Below are positions 35,679 through 43,551 of a DNA stretch of 64,000 nucleotides, in pieces. A program made the translations under genes and the position numbers. The notes beneath the pieces were generated by a model, which saw only the letters and a list, made by a program, of their open reading frames with translations, ran no database searches and was not told the origin of the DNA. Numbering within the stretch: position 1 is the stretch's first letter; each line of letters starts with the position of its first letter. Source of the DNA: VYFG01 sp965248685 (lineage in GTDB: Bacteria; Pseudomonadota; Gammaproteobacteria; Arenicellales; Poriferihabitantaceae); NCBI GenBank assembly GCA_965248685.1, contig CBDFKC010000003.1, forward strand, positions 2,418,001-2,482,000, read 5' to 3'.

Positions 35679-37031
35679 ATGCTTGTTTGGCTGTTTATGA
35701 CGGGACCAGTATTGGCACAACAAAGTCTGCTCGACCAGATAAACCGATTCCTCGATATGGAGAAAGATATTCAAATTTTAGTTGGCGCGTCTGTTCTACG
35801 ATATCCTATGGACGTTGCGATTAATCAGCACAAGGTGGATGGCGCCACCATCGTGGTGATTGAAGACGGCGTTCCGGTGTTTACCCGAGGGCACTATGGT
35901 TTTCAGGACAAGGCAGCGGGAATACCAACTGATGGCAGTACCTTGTATCAGGCGGCTTCCCTCACCAAGCTGGTCGCCTCCCTGGGAATGGTTAAGGCCG
36001 CCGGATTGGCAGCACCGCAAACCTCTATCACGCTCGGACGTAAGGTTGCCAAAGTTGCGGATGCCAATCCATCGAGTCTGGTTGGTAAATGGGCTGCGTT
36101 TCGGCGGTTACGTCCAGTAAACATTGGTTTTTTATCTCAGATATCGGTCAGGCGATTGCTCAATAATACTGCTGGATTGAACCGTCCGACAACGGGTACC
36201 GAATGCAGTAAGCCAAGTAGAACAACCGGACTTGACGATATCCTGGATGCAGTGGGATGCAGTAAGTGCCTATCAATAACCGCTGCACCTGGAATCAGCT
36301 GGAAATACTCGAGTGGGGGGTACGCTCTGGCAGAATCGATGTTACTGGCTCAGACCGGCCGTAGTGCCGAGGAATTCCTAACCAATGAAATCCTGAATCC
36401 CTATCAAATGTACAAGAGTACCTTTCAGGATGGGTCAGATTCAATGACTCATCTGGCGCATGGGTGCAATACATCAAGCTGTACGTGCGATGTCAGGTAC
36501 GCGGACGTTAAATTTCCTGGAGGACTGCTGGCGCTGCCATTGGAATATGCCAAGCTACTGGACCTGCTCATCCACGACGGAAAAAATAATGATGGCGAGC
36601 AGATAATTTCTTTGAATGATATTCATGAGGTAATGACACCGGCTGAGCATATTAACAGTACAAATTTATCGTGTAGCCGTGATAGTCAGTGCCGGAAAAT
36701 TAACGGTTTACTCCTACGGCCAAATGACATCTGTTTCGCCAATCAGTGCACCCTTCCTTTACTCACTGGAGACGAGGAAAATGGCGGAGGTGAAAACGGC
36801 AATTGGTATGGGCTGGGAGTGCATATGACTACTGAATTGCTTGAAGATGGTTATCCTAGGGAATTGTTTCATCTGGGCGGTCAAGATGGATTTACCACCT
36901 ACTTTAATATTGATAGAAAGTTGAAAAATGGTATTGTCATTATGATCAATGGACCAGAAGGCACCGATCTGTTTGGACGCAAGGCGCTAAAAAATGCGAT
37001 TTATGCCGCTTTTTTACGGAAGTATCGTTAA
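35679..37031 (+). CDS. exported, cysteine-rich beta-lactamase-family serine hydrolase
   Basis: A 450-residue protein of the class C beta-lactamase/esterase/DD-peptidase superfamily. The catalytic SxxK is in YQAASLTKLVASL, the YxS/YxN element is WKYSSGGYAL, and the third box is HLGGQDG. ATG 35679 is chosen because an upstream frame would overlap the Yip1-like gene, and MLVWLFMTGPVLAQQ then forms a short signal peptide with cleavage after Ala. An insert between boxes two and three holds many cysteines in close spacing (HGCNTSSCTCDV, SCSRDSQC, DICFANQC), likely disulfides in the periplasm. The substrate, whether peptide, ester or lactam, is open. Confidence 0.8.
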   Translation: MLVWLFMTGPVLAQQSLLDQINRFLDMEKDIQILVGASVLRYPMDVAINQHKVDGATIVVIEDGVPVFTRGHYGFQDKAAGIPTDGSTLYQAASLTKLVASLGMVKAAGLAAPQTSITLGRKVAKVADANPSSLVGKWAAFRRLRPVNIGFLSQISVRRLLNNTAGLNRPTTGTECSKPSRTTGLDDILDAVGCSKCLSITAAPGISWKYSSGGYALAESMLLAQTGRSAEEFLTNEILNPYQMYKSTFQDGSDSMTHLAHGCNTSSCTCDVRYADVKFPGGLLALPLEYAKLLDLLIHDGKNNDGEQIISLNDIHEVMTPAEHINSTNLSCSRDSQCRKINGLLLRPNDICFANQCTLPLLTGDEENGGGENGNWYGLGVHMTTELLEDGYPRELFHLGGQDGFTTYFNIDRKLKNGIVIMINGPEGTDLFGRKALKNAIYAAFLRKYR

Positions 37032-37061
37032 CCGTCAATGTAAAAAATATAGTAATTAAAT

Positions 37062-37532
37062 ATGACGTTTTCCGGAAAACTATTATCTATCCACATTGCT
37101 ACCGCTGCAGGGGCCGAGATGCAGCCTCTGGAACAGGCAAATCTCGTATCTGGTAAGGGGATAGAAGGTGACCGCTATTCTCTGGGTACGGGGTACTATT
37201 CGCCATTTCCGGATGTGAGGGAGGTCACTCTGATAGAGCAGGAGGTCCTTGATGCACTACAGCGTGATCATAAAATTTCACTGTTAGCCAGAGAACATCG
37301 CAGAAACTTGACTACCCTGGGGGTCCCGTTGAATCATTTGGTTGGACAACAGTTTCGCATTGGATCAGTGGTTCTGGAGGGGGCTAGATTGAATGTGCCC
37401 TGTAAGTATCTGGAAAAATTGCTGGATAAAAAGGTTTTCAAACCTCTGATAAACCGTTCCGGCTTGAATTGTCGGATTATCGTGGGTGGCACTATTCAAC
37501 CAGGGGACACGATAAAACCCATAGTATCTTGA
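37062..37532 (+). CDS. MOSC-domain protein
   Basis: A 156-residue stand-alone MOSC domain (the molybdenum-cofactor sulfurase C-terminal fold). Motifs are NLVSGKGIEGDRYS near the N-terminus, VTLIEQEVLDAL, RRNLTTLGVPLNHLVGQQFR, and the cysteine-containing NVPCKYLEKLL, the position where MOSC proteins are thought to carry a persulfide or bind a molybdenum cofactor. Such proteins hand sulfur to metal cofactors or reduce N-hydroxylated compounds (YiiM-like). The stop is about 110 bp before the ilvB leader peptide. Confidence 0.88.
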   Translation: MTFSGKLLSIHIATAAGAEMQPLEQANLVSGKGIEGDRYSLGTGYYSPFPDVREVTLIEQEVLDALQRDHKISLLAREHRRNLTTLGVPLNHLVGQQFRIGSVVLEGARLNVPCKYLEKLLDKKVFKPLINRSGLNCRIIVGGTIQPGDTIKPIVS

Positions 37533-37645
37533 TGGCTTGTTGCCGTCTGACAAATTCAACTTGACCAGAACACTATTGATATAGTACTTTCCACTGGTAC
37601 CAATAAACCTTATTGTTTGCGTTAATGATCCGTTTGATTGACACG

Positions 37646-37729
37646 ATGCTAAATTCACAAGCAGCGCTGCCCATGGCAGCGGTGAATGTGGTGGTGTCTG
37701 TCGTCCTGGTCGGAGAGCAAGCGCCGTAG
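37646..37729 (+). CDS. ivbL: ilvB operon leader peptide (attenuator)
   Basis: A 27-codon frame encoding a peptide that begins MLNSQAALPMAAVNVVVSVV and ends in LVGEQAP. It holds seven valines and three leucines, with a run of Val codons directly upstream of a terminator hairpin and the ilvB start. This is the structure of the E. coli ivbL leader, which also contains MLN near its start and ends in VGNAP. When charged Val-tRNA or Leu-tRNA is scarce, the ribosome stalls on the Val run, which prevents the terminator from forming. Too short to be found by ordinary gene calling. Confidence 0.88.
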   Translation: MLNSQAALPMAAVNVVVSVVLVGEQAP

Positions 37730-37752
37730 CGGTTTATTAGACAAAAAATTCT

Positions 37753-37789
37753 AAAAAACCCTTCGGCGAGAGTCGAAGGGTTTTTTTTT
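37753..37789 (+). terminator. attenuator terminator of ilvBN
   Basis: The stem AAAAAACCCTTCG pairs with CGAAGGGTTTTTT around an eight-base loop and is followed by a T-run to 37789. It lies 23 bp after the leader peptide stop and 28 bp before ilvB, exactly where a Val/Leu attenuator should terminate. Confidence 0.9.
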
Positions 37790-37817
37790 GCCCTAAACTT
37801 TATTTCAACTTCAGACT

Positions 37818-39527
37818 ATGACAGATTCAGCAATCGATTCGGCTACCCAACCACAATTCCGGATTTCCGGCTCCCAGCTCTTAATTAAATTACTTGAACG
37901 TCAGGGCGTAACTCATATTGCGGGAATCCCAGGTGGCGCCAATTTACCGATGTATGATGCGCTTACCGATTCCTCTATATACCATGTGTTAGCTCGACAC
38001 GAACAAGGCGCCGGATTTATTGCACTGGGAATGGCTCGGGCCAGCGGTCGTGCCCAGGTCTGCTTCGCAAGTTCAGGGCCTGGCGCCAGCAACCTGGTTA
38101 CCGCAGTCGCTGATGCCAAGATGGATTCGGTACCGTTGATTGCCATTACCGGTCAGGTTCCCCTCGCCATGATTGGTACCGATGCTTTCCAGGAAATCGA
38201 TACATTCGGTTTAATGCTGCCAATTACCAAACATAACTGGATGGTGCGATCGGCGGAAGAATTGCTTGAGGTCATTCCCAAAGCATTCGAAGTCGCGCTT
38301 TCCGGCCGACCCGGCCCCGTGTCCATCGACATACCCAAGGATGTGCAGAGTCAATTGATAGAATTTGATTCGTTCCCTGAACCAGGTTGCAGACGGGCAA
38401 ATCCCGAATTTGACGTGGAGTTGATTGAAATCATGCTGGGAAAAATCAGAGCGGCGCATAAACCTATTCTGATGATAGGGGGCGGTATCGTTTACGCCGA
38501 CGCCACCCAGGCGCTGATTAAGTTCGCCGAAGGCTTGGATCTTCCCGCGGTTCAGACTTTTATGGGACTCGGAGTTTTACCCTCGGATCATTCATTGTCT
38601 CTTGGCATGCTGGGTATGCACGGCGCGCCGTTTACTAACCTGGTATTAGAGGAATGTGATTTGGTGATTGGGCTGGGAGTGCGCTTTGACGATCGTGCCA
38701 CCGGAAAGGTTGCAGAGTTCTGCCCTCGAGCTGAATTTATTCACGTGGATATCGACCACAGCGAAATCGGTAAAATCACCAGCCCGGTATTATCAATACA
38801 AGCGGATGTGGGAGAAGTTCTGGATATTGCCAATCGTCAGTTGGAACTAAATCGGCGCCCGTTGTGGCGTCAAAGAGTAGAACAATTGAAACAAAGTTAC
38901 CCACTTGTTTTGAATCGTCAGGACGATTTATTTAGTCCCTATGGTGTGATTAAGGCAGTGGCAGCCATTCTGGATAAAACGGTCACCATCACAACTGACG
39001 TAGGGCAGCATCAGATGTGGGTCGCCCAGGCCTATCCATTTGATCGGCCACGTCAATGGATTAGCTCGGGTGGCTTGGGCACAATGGGGTTTGGACTGCC
39101 AGCGTCAATCGGTGTGGCGCTAGCCCAGCCCGGGAAAAAGGTCGTCTGTTTTTCCGGCGATGGCAGCCTGATGATGAATATCCAGGAATTGGCCACCGCC
39201 GCCGAGCAGAATCTAAATATCAAGATTATCGTGCTCAATAACCAGCATCTCGGCCTGGTTCGACAGCAGCAGACATTGTTTTATGCAAAAAATCTGTCAG
39301 CAGTGAAATTCGAACAAAATACCGACTTTGTACTGGCGGCGATGGCCATGGGTATGGCGGGTGTTGATCTTGGTATTTCCGATATGCCACTGGATGCGCT
39401 GGAAGCTGCGCTGCTGGACCCAGGCCCCTGCGTAATCAACGTTCCCATTAGTGAAACCGAGATGGTATTTCCCATGGTTGCGCCTGGAGGCGCTAACCGG
39501 GACATGATCCACGGAGATACAGTATGA
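37818..39527 (+). CDS. ilvB: acetolactate synthase, large (catalytic) subunit
   Basis: A 569-residue ThDP-dependent enzyme catalysing the first common step of valine, leucine and isoleucine synthesis. The activating Glu is in HVLARHEQGAGF; the ThDP/Mg2+ motif is GDGSLMMNIQELATAAEQN; the FAD/central domain is seen around MLGMHGAPFTNL and VIGLGVRFDDRATGKV. Length and sequence fit AHAS isozyme I (IlvB). Its stop overlaps the ilvN start (ATGA at 39524). Expression is probably controlled by the leader-peptide attenuator just upstream. Confidence 0.94.
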   Translation: MTDSAIDSATQPQFRISGSQLLIKLLERQGVTHIAGIPGGANLPMYDALTDSSIYHVLARHEQGAGFIALGMARASGRAQVCFASSGPGASNLVTAVADAKMDSVPLIAITGQVPLAMIGTDAFQEIDTFGLMLPITKHNWMVRSAEELLEVIPKAFEVALSGRPGPVSIDIPKDVQSQLIEFDSFPEPGCRRANPEFDVELIEIMLGKIRAAHKPILMIGGGIVYADATQALIKFAEGLDLPAVQTFMGLGVLPSDHSLSLGMLGMHGAPFTNLVLEECDLVIGLGVRFDDRATGKVAEFCPRAEFIHVDIDHSEIGKITSPVLSIQADVGEVLDIANRQLELNRRPLWRQRVEQLKQSYPLVLNRQDDLFSPYGVIKAVAAILDKTVTITTDVGQHQMWVAQAYPFDRPRQWISSGGLGTMGFGLPASIGVALAQPGKKVVCFSGDGSLMMNIQELATAAEQNLNIKIIVLNNQHLGLVRQQQTLFYAKNLSAVKFEQNTDFVLAAMAMGMAGVDLGISDMPLDALEAALLDPGPCVINVPISETEMVFPMVAPGGANRDMIHGDTV

Positions 39528-39814
39528 ATGCCAAACCTTTATCCTTACTAAAGCTGACCGTCAATAACCATCCCGGGGTGCTGTCTCATGTATGTGGCTT
39601 ATTTGCACGTCGTGCCTACAATCTCGAAGGAGTTATGGTCAGGCCGATTGTCGGTGGGCTGGCGAATCACAGCAGAATGTGGCTGTTGCTAAACGAACAG
39701 GATCGATTACCCCAGCTCATCCGTCAAACCGAAAAACTAGTTGACGTGATAAGTGTAGAGCAACACGACGTTGCCGGAAGCGTATTCGAGAAAACCGAGG
39801 AGTTTTTTGCCTGA
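39524..39814 (+). CDS. ilvN: acetolactate synthase, small (regulatory) subunit
   Basis: A 96-residue ACT-domain protein, the same length as E. coli IlvN. The segment LTVNNHPGVLSHVCGLFARR followed by AYNLEGVMVRPI is the valine-binding ACT motif. It confers feedback inhibition and full activity on IlvB. The four-base overlap with ilvB indicates stoichiometric translation. Confidence 0.94.
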   Translation: MNAKPLSLLKLTVNNHPGVLSHVCGLFARRAYNLEGVMVRPIVGGLANHSRMWLLLNEQDRLPQLIRQTEKLVDVISVEQHDVAGSVFEKTEEFFA

Positions 39815-39843
39815 ATCTGGGTGACCTTCGAGTAAACCAATTA

Positions 39844-39871
39844 TCCGGGTGTTTCAAAATTAAAACCCGGA
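39844..39871 (+). terminator. hairpin between convergent ilvN and an unknown gene
   Basis: TCCGGGT and ACCCGGA can pair around an AT-rich loop, extended by TTT/AAA with one bulged G. It overlaps the stop codon of the minus-strand gene at 39860. There is no long T-run, so the termination function is probable only by position. Confidence 0.4.
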
Positions 39872-40429
39872 ACTTCGTTTCAGTTTATCAAATGATTTTT
39901 TGAAAATATCGTATGCATTGGGACCATCGATATCCATTATTTGATCGATGACCCATTTATTGACCTGGCTATGGCCCATGATTTGCTGAATTTGATTGCC
40001 CAGGTATCGATACATATCGAACCCGGGCTGGTTTTCATTAAATTGGGTGTCCGCCATGTGTGATGTCGCCTCGTTTAGCTGTTCGATAAAAGAATCCGGG
40101 ACTAAATCTGACGGCAGAATCTCCCTGGCATTTTGGAGGTAATGGCGCTTGCAATGCAGTGACAAAGTATTAACAAACTCTCCGCGTTGCGCATGGCTCA
40201 AGGACGCAAACAGTAATCGATCACTGCAATGAATAAAAAAGAACAGGTATTCCCCCATGACCCCAAGTCGCTGGCTGTCGTTGGCGTATTCAAAATCCTG
40301 TTGATGCAGGTTTTTTGCCGCATTTAACGAAATTCTCCAGCATATTGACGACACTGCATTGGCAAATTCCTCGACACTAATCTGCCGAGACTTGTTTTTC
40401 CAGCTAGTGCGAATTCTAGCTTTTTGCAT
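39860..40429 (-). CDS. hypothetical helical protein in the dsr-flanking cluster (189 aa)
   Basis: I do not recognise this protein. It is basic at the N-terminus (MQKARIRTSWKNKSRQIS) and otherwise looks all-helical and soluble, with an aromatic segment YLFFFIHCSDRLLFASL that is amphipathic rather than clearly membrane-spanning. It is divergent from the DsrS-like gene with 76 bp between start codons, suggesting a shared promoter region. A link to sulfur metabolism is inferred from position only. Confidence 0.6.
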   Translation of the reverse strand: MQKARIRTSWKNKSRQISVEEFANAVSSICWRISLNAAKNLHQQDFEYANDSQRLGVMGEYLFFFIHCSDRLLFASLSHAQRGEFVNTLSLHCKRHYLQNAREILPSDLVPDSFIEQLNEATSHMADTQFNENQPGFDMYRYLGNQIQQIMGHSQVNKWVIDQIMDIDGPNAYDIFKKSFDKLKRSSGF

Positions 40430-40505
40430 GGGTTAAGAATTGGGGCGCATTGACAATAAGTTAGCTTAACAGTGTAATGCAACCAATACTATATTTGGAT
40501 TTTGC

Positions 40506-41570
40506 ATGTCCAGTCACACTCCTAAGATCAATCTACCCGCGGTATTGCAGGCGGTGCAGCACAACTGTGATGTTGCCGATGCGCTCTACGCCCCAGACGA
40601 TCCCCTGTGTATTTATTTGCTTAAGATGCGGGAGTTGTTTCGCTGGGAATCAGGTATTCCCCTGGATCGAAGCATCGACCGTCATAGCCTTGGTCGGTGG
40701 ATGACCGAAAAAGAGACCTTCTGGGATGATCTTGAAGATTGTGACTATCGAGCAATCCCCTTGGGGGATCGGCAGATTGATCGATTCGATTGCAATGCAA
40801 TCAACGATTTATTAAATCCCATTGGCTTAGTTTATAGCGGAGGCTTGGGACGAGGTTCAAGACCAGTATTTGTTGTCGCAAAAATTCTAAGGGTTGAGGA
40901 GGCAAGCGATTTGACAATATTTCTGTGTGAAGAAGAATTGGCACGCTGTATGACCGCTCCTCCAGCAATGTCGCATCACGGCAAAATATATGTCCGTCGT
41001 GATGCATTTCGTCGCTATCTCGCGGGTATGGTGGAAGAATGGGGCTGGAAGAAGCTGGATAATGCCATGGGGCAGGTCGTATCCCACTATGCCTTCGATA
41101 CCGAGCCACATCAGGCCCTAAACAGACTAGTAGATAGCGAGATCGAAAATCTGATCCTGCATGAGATCGGCGAACGGATAGCCGAGGATTTAATTGGGGA
41201 GGGATGGCGGACAATGGTGGGTAATCTCGATAGTCCGCTCCAGGAACTCAAAATACGGGCTGTGCGCGACAATCTGGCAGACTGTTTATCATCGCTGCCA
41301 GCTATGTTGACTTTTAATGATCGTGCATCACTTGATTTTTATTACGCCAACATGACCCCATTACGCAGGGAACTTTTCCCGAGCTTTTGCGACGCATACC
41401 ACAACGCCCATTCGACCGGGAATTACCAACCAGTGTCCCGCGTAGTAGCTGAAGGCAGGGTCCACTGGTTGAAAATCAGTAAACGCCTGGTTGCCGATGG
41501 TGGTCCGGGCTTACCCACCGTGCCGCGTAAAATGGCGGTTACTAAATGCCTTGAGAGCTGTGCTTTCTGA
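40506..41570 (+). CDS. DsrS-like protein (putative)
   Basis: A 354-residue soluble protein (about 40 kDa) without signal peptide or membrane segments. The length, cytoplasmic character and location beside dsr genes fit DsrS, the last dsr product of Allochromatium vinosum, which is about 41 kDa and was reported to influence dsr expression after transcription. The assignment is by size and position, not by motifs I can verify. Distinct stretches are VYSGGLGRGSRPVFVVAKIL and HHGKIYVRRDAFRRYLAGMV; the C-terminus has Cys-x4-Cys. It overlaps the hydroxylase gene by one base (TGATG). Confidence 0.45.
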   Translation: MSSHTPKINLPAVLQAVQHNCDVADALYAPDDPLCIYLLKMRELFRWESGIPLDRSIDRHSLGRWMTEKETFWDDLEDCDYRAIPLGDRQIDRFDCNAINDLLNPIGLVYSGGLGRGSRPVFVVAKILRVEEASDLTIFLCEEELARCMTAPPAMSHHGKIYVRRDAFRRYLAGMVEEWGWKKLDNAMGQVVSHYAFDTEPHQALNRLVDSEIENLILHEIGERIAEDLIGEGWRTMVGNLDSPLQELKIRAVRDNLADCLSSLPAMLTFNDRASLDFYYANMTPLRRELFPSFCDAYHNAHSTGNYQPVSRVVAEGRVHWLKISKRLVADGGPGLPTVPRKMAVTKCLESCAF

Positions 41571-42241
41571 TGTTGATTGTATTGCCACAAGTACTAAATA
41601 CTGAGCAGCTAAAAGTGGTATCCAGGCGTTTGACGGAAGGTGATTTCGTGGATGGAAAAAATTCCGCTGGAGACCAGGCCAGACGAATTAAATTTAATCA
41701 GGAATTGACGGATAGCGCTGAACGGCTTGGTTCTCTCAACAACCTGGTTATGGGTTGTCTGGTAAATCATCCGGTTTACCTTAATGCTGGATTGCCGCGT
41801 AATGTCTCAACGCCCTACTATTGTCGATACCGCACCGGAATGCGTTATGGAAGCCACATTGACGATCCGGTTATGGGGCAGGGGGATCGATACAGAGCAG
41901 ATATTGCTATCACTCTTTTCTTGAACGGACACGAAGAATATGACGGCGGAGAGTTACGAATATCAACTTCATTCGGTTCGCGGGAGGTAAAACTACCTGC
42001 AGGTGATGCGGTAATGTATCCAGCATCCAGCCGCCACGAAGTCAGGGAAGTAACCAGTGGCGAGCGTCTGGTCGCGGTTACCTGGATGCAAAGTCTGGTG
42101 CTAGAAGCAGAACGGCGTGAGCTGTTGTATCAGCTGTATCTGGCCAGGGAAAAATTGCTTGAGACTTCGCCGGAGGCCGAATCAACTCATCAGGTTAACC
42201 AAAGCTACGTTAACCTGGTCAGGATGTGGAGTCGATTATAG
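41570..42241 (+). CDS. PKHD-type Fe(II)/2-oxoglutarate hydroxylase (PiuC/YbiX-like)
   Basis: A 223-residue hydroxylase of the PKHD group. Facial triad: H96 and D98 in RYGSHIDDPVM and H156 in PASSRHEVREV, with R166 (GERLVAVTWMQS) binding 2-oxoglutarate. TPYYCRYRTGMRYG before the first ligand is typical of YbiX/PiuC proteins. Those are often linked to iron or siderophore genes, but here the start overlaps the stop of the DsrS-like gene. It ends two bases before the convergent small gene at 42244. Confidence 0.88.
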   Translation: MLIVLPQVLNTEQLKVVSRRLTEGDFVDGKNSAGDQARRIKFNQELTDSAERLGSLNNLVMGCLVNHPVYLNAGLPRNVSTPYYCRYRTGMRYGSHIDDPVMGQGDRYRADIAITLFLNGHEEYDGGELRISTSFGSREVKLPAGDAVMYPASSRHEVREVTSGERLVAVTWMQSLVLEAERRELLYQLYLAREKLLETSPEAESTHQVNQSYVNLVRMWSRL

Positions 42242-42243
42242 TC

Positions 42244-42447
42244 TTAGCGGTTGGAGCCTTTTTCCGCATGAGCCATTTCAACCAGCTGGTTCGCCAGTGC
42301 ATTGAATTTTTCCTGATACCCTTCGAGATCACTGCCTTCCTCAGGCGCGTAATATTCTTCGCTACTGACGCCATCAGATTGTTCTCTGGCGATAAATTGT
42401 TTTTGCATTGCAAGCATCTGCTTAATCACTTGTTGTTTTTCACTCAT
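42244..42447 (-). CDS. small acidic protein, last gene of the Cas6-like operon (67 aa)
   Basis: A 67-residue hydrophilic protein (MSEKQQVIKQMLAMQKQFIA at its start, then SSEEYYAPEEGSDLEGY). It looks like two helices joined by an acidic turn. I cannot assign it. It lies 33 bp after the Cys-free DsrC paralogue on the same strand, and the ribosome site region AGTAAGACTATG... is only moderate. Probably a small partner protein of this cluster. Confidence 0.55.
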   Translation of the reverse strand: MSEKQQVIKQMLAMQKQFIAREQSDGVSSEEYYAPEEGSDLEGYQEKFNALANQLVEMAHAEKGSNR

Positions 42448-42480
42448 AGTCTTACTCCGGGTAAATTGATTTAGACTGGA

Positions 42481-42822
42481 TTAATATCCGCCTTTTCGCA
42501 TACTTTCAGGTAGTCCGGCGATTTGACCAGCTTGCTTGCTGGGAGTGCCAGGAAATAATTCGAACAGGGTCGAGGCATTGACTTTTTCATCCGGCCATTT
42601 CTCCGCCATCGCCTTGGCCATAACCCGATTGTTTGGTTGGTTTCCATTATTGTCGTAATATTCCTTGCGAAGATAATTAACGATATCCCAATGACGTTCT
42701 GTCATGCTTAAGCCTTCTGACTCGGCGATTGCCAGGCCGATATCTTCGTTCCAGTCTTCCATATTTTCCAGAAAGCCCGTTTCGGTGGTTTCGATTGCCT
42801 TGCCGTTAACGATAATACTCAT
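42481..42822 (-). CDS. DsrC/TusE-family protein without cysteines (RspA-like)
   Basis: A 113-residue DsrC-fold protein. MSIIVNGKAIETTETGFLEN and WNEDIGLAIAESEG, then RHWDIVNYLRKEYYDNNG, align with DsrC/TusE along the whole length, but the sequence has no cysteine at all. The C-terminal arm ends in GLPESMRKGGY instead of GLPKPTGC(V). DsrC needs two C-terminal cysteines and TusE one, so this protein cannot carry sulfur that way. Cys-free homologues have been called RspA (regulatory sulfur-related). I use ATG 42822 rather than an upstream TTG since it matches the family start. Operon position after a Cas6-like gene is unusual. Confidence 0.85.
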   Translation of the reverse strand: MSIIVNGKAIETTETGFLENMEDWNEDIGLAIAESEGLSMTERHWDIVNYLRKEYYDNNGNQPNNRVMAKAMAEKWPDEKVNASTLFELFPGTPSKQAGQIAGLPESMRKGGY

Positions 42823-42855
42823 CAATTCATTCTCATCATTGTACTTCAATAAAAT

Positions 42856-43548
42856 TTAATCCTCTTCCTGACTGCTACCAACAGCAGCAAGACTTTTATG
42901 CGGCAGAAACAATCCGCAGCCCATGGTCCTCTCCGTTCCCACACCAACTTGTTGTAATTGTATTGATTGAGGTAAATCCAAATCAGTCAATAGCAAGCTA
43001 CGGGCTTCCAGCACTCTACCACCGGTTTGAATTTCATGGCTTAATCCGCACAGCATCTTGGCTACTTCTATATCCCGGGATTCCAGGCTTTTCGCTACCC
43101 ATGAGCCGAAGCTATCTTCATCACATAGTTCGGAACAACAAACCGAGCGGGAAAATATAGTGGTAGCTGGAACCAGTTTCTTTTTCTGGAAATTGCCAAT
43201 CTGCATGTCGTGTCCAGCAATATTTAATCTGCTGCCGCATAGTGCTTCGACATCGGTACAGCGATGGTTCGGCAGGCGCAATTGTAACTTGGTGCGCCGG
43301 GACAATTGCAACAAACTGCCTTGTTGTGCTGGCGGACGGGTCCAGCCATTGCCGGAGGCGGCGACATGGACAGGTTGCACAGCCGCGCAGGGTTCGTCCT
43401 CGAACCACGGTAGTATACTTTTGATCTCATTGGCTAGTGCCCAGGCATGATCGACTGGCAGTTCGGTACATTTAATTTGGAATGTCAAGTCAACTACATC
43501 ATCGGGGACGATGTAGCGTCCACTATCTTTTTTGTCTTGCCACAGCAT
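42856..43548 (-). CDS. orphan Cas6/Cmx6-like CRISPR RNA endonuclease homologue
   Basis: A 230-residue protein that matches the Cas6 branch seen with type I-MYXAN systems (Cmx6). Landmarks: RYIVPDDVVDLTFQIKCTEL at the N-terminus, PVDHAWALANEI with H34, QPVHVAASGNGW, LSRRTKLQLRLP, a second ferredoxin-like domain, and the C-terminal Gly-rich RNA-binding loop GVGTERTMGCGLFLP (202-216). Cas6 proteins cut repeat RNA into crRNAs. No CRISPR repeats or other cas genes are in the window. The gene is instead packed between an unknown protein (3-bp gap) and a DsrC paralogue. A housekeeping RNA-processing role linked to sulfur metabolism is inference. Confidence 0.8.
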   Translation of the reverse strand: MLWQDKKDSGRYIVPDDVVDLTFQIKCTELPVDHAWALANEIKSILPWFEDEPCAAVQPVHVAASGNGWTRPPAQQGSLLQLSRRTKLQLRLPNHRCTDVEALCGSRLNIAGHDMQIGNFQKKKLVPATTIFSRSVCCSELCDEDSFGSWVAKSLESRDIEVAKMLCGLSHEIQTGGRVLEARSLLLTDLDLPQSIQLQQVGVGTERTMGCGLFLPHKSLAAVGSSQEED

Positions 43549-43551
43549 GAA

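Noticed and set aside
42823..42849. TTG start for the Cys-free DsrC paralogue
   Set aside because: The nine added residues are not found in DsrC/TusE proteins; ATG 42822 matches the family start.
43058..43450. 130-codon plus-strand frame opposite the Cas6-like gene
   Set aside because: It is antisense to a well-supported coding region, has low-complexity composition and no ribosome site.
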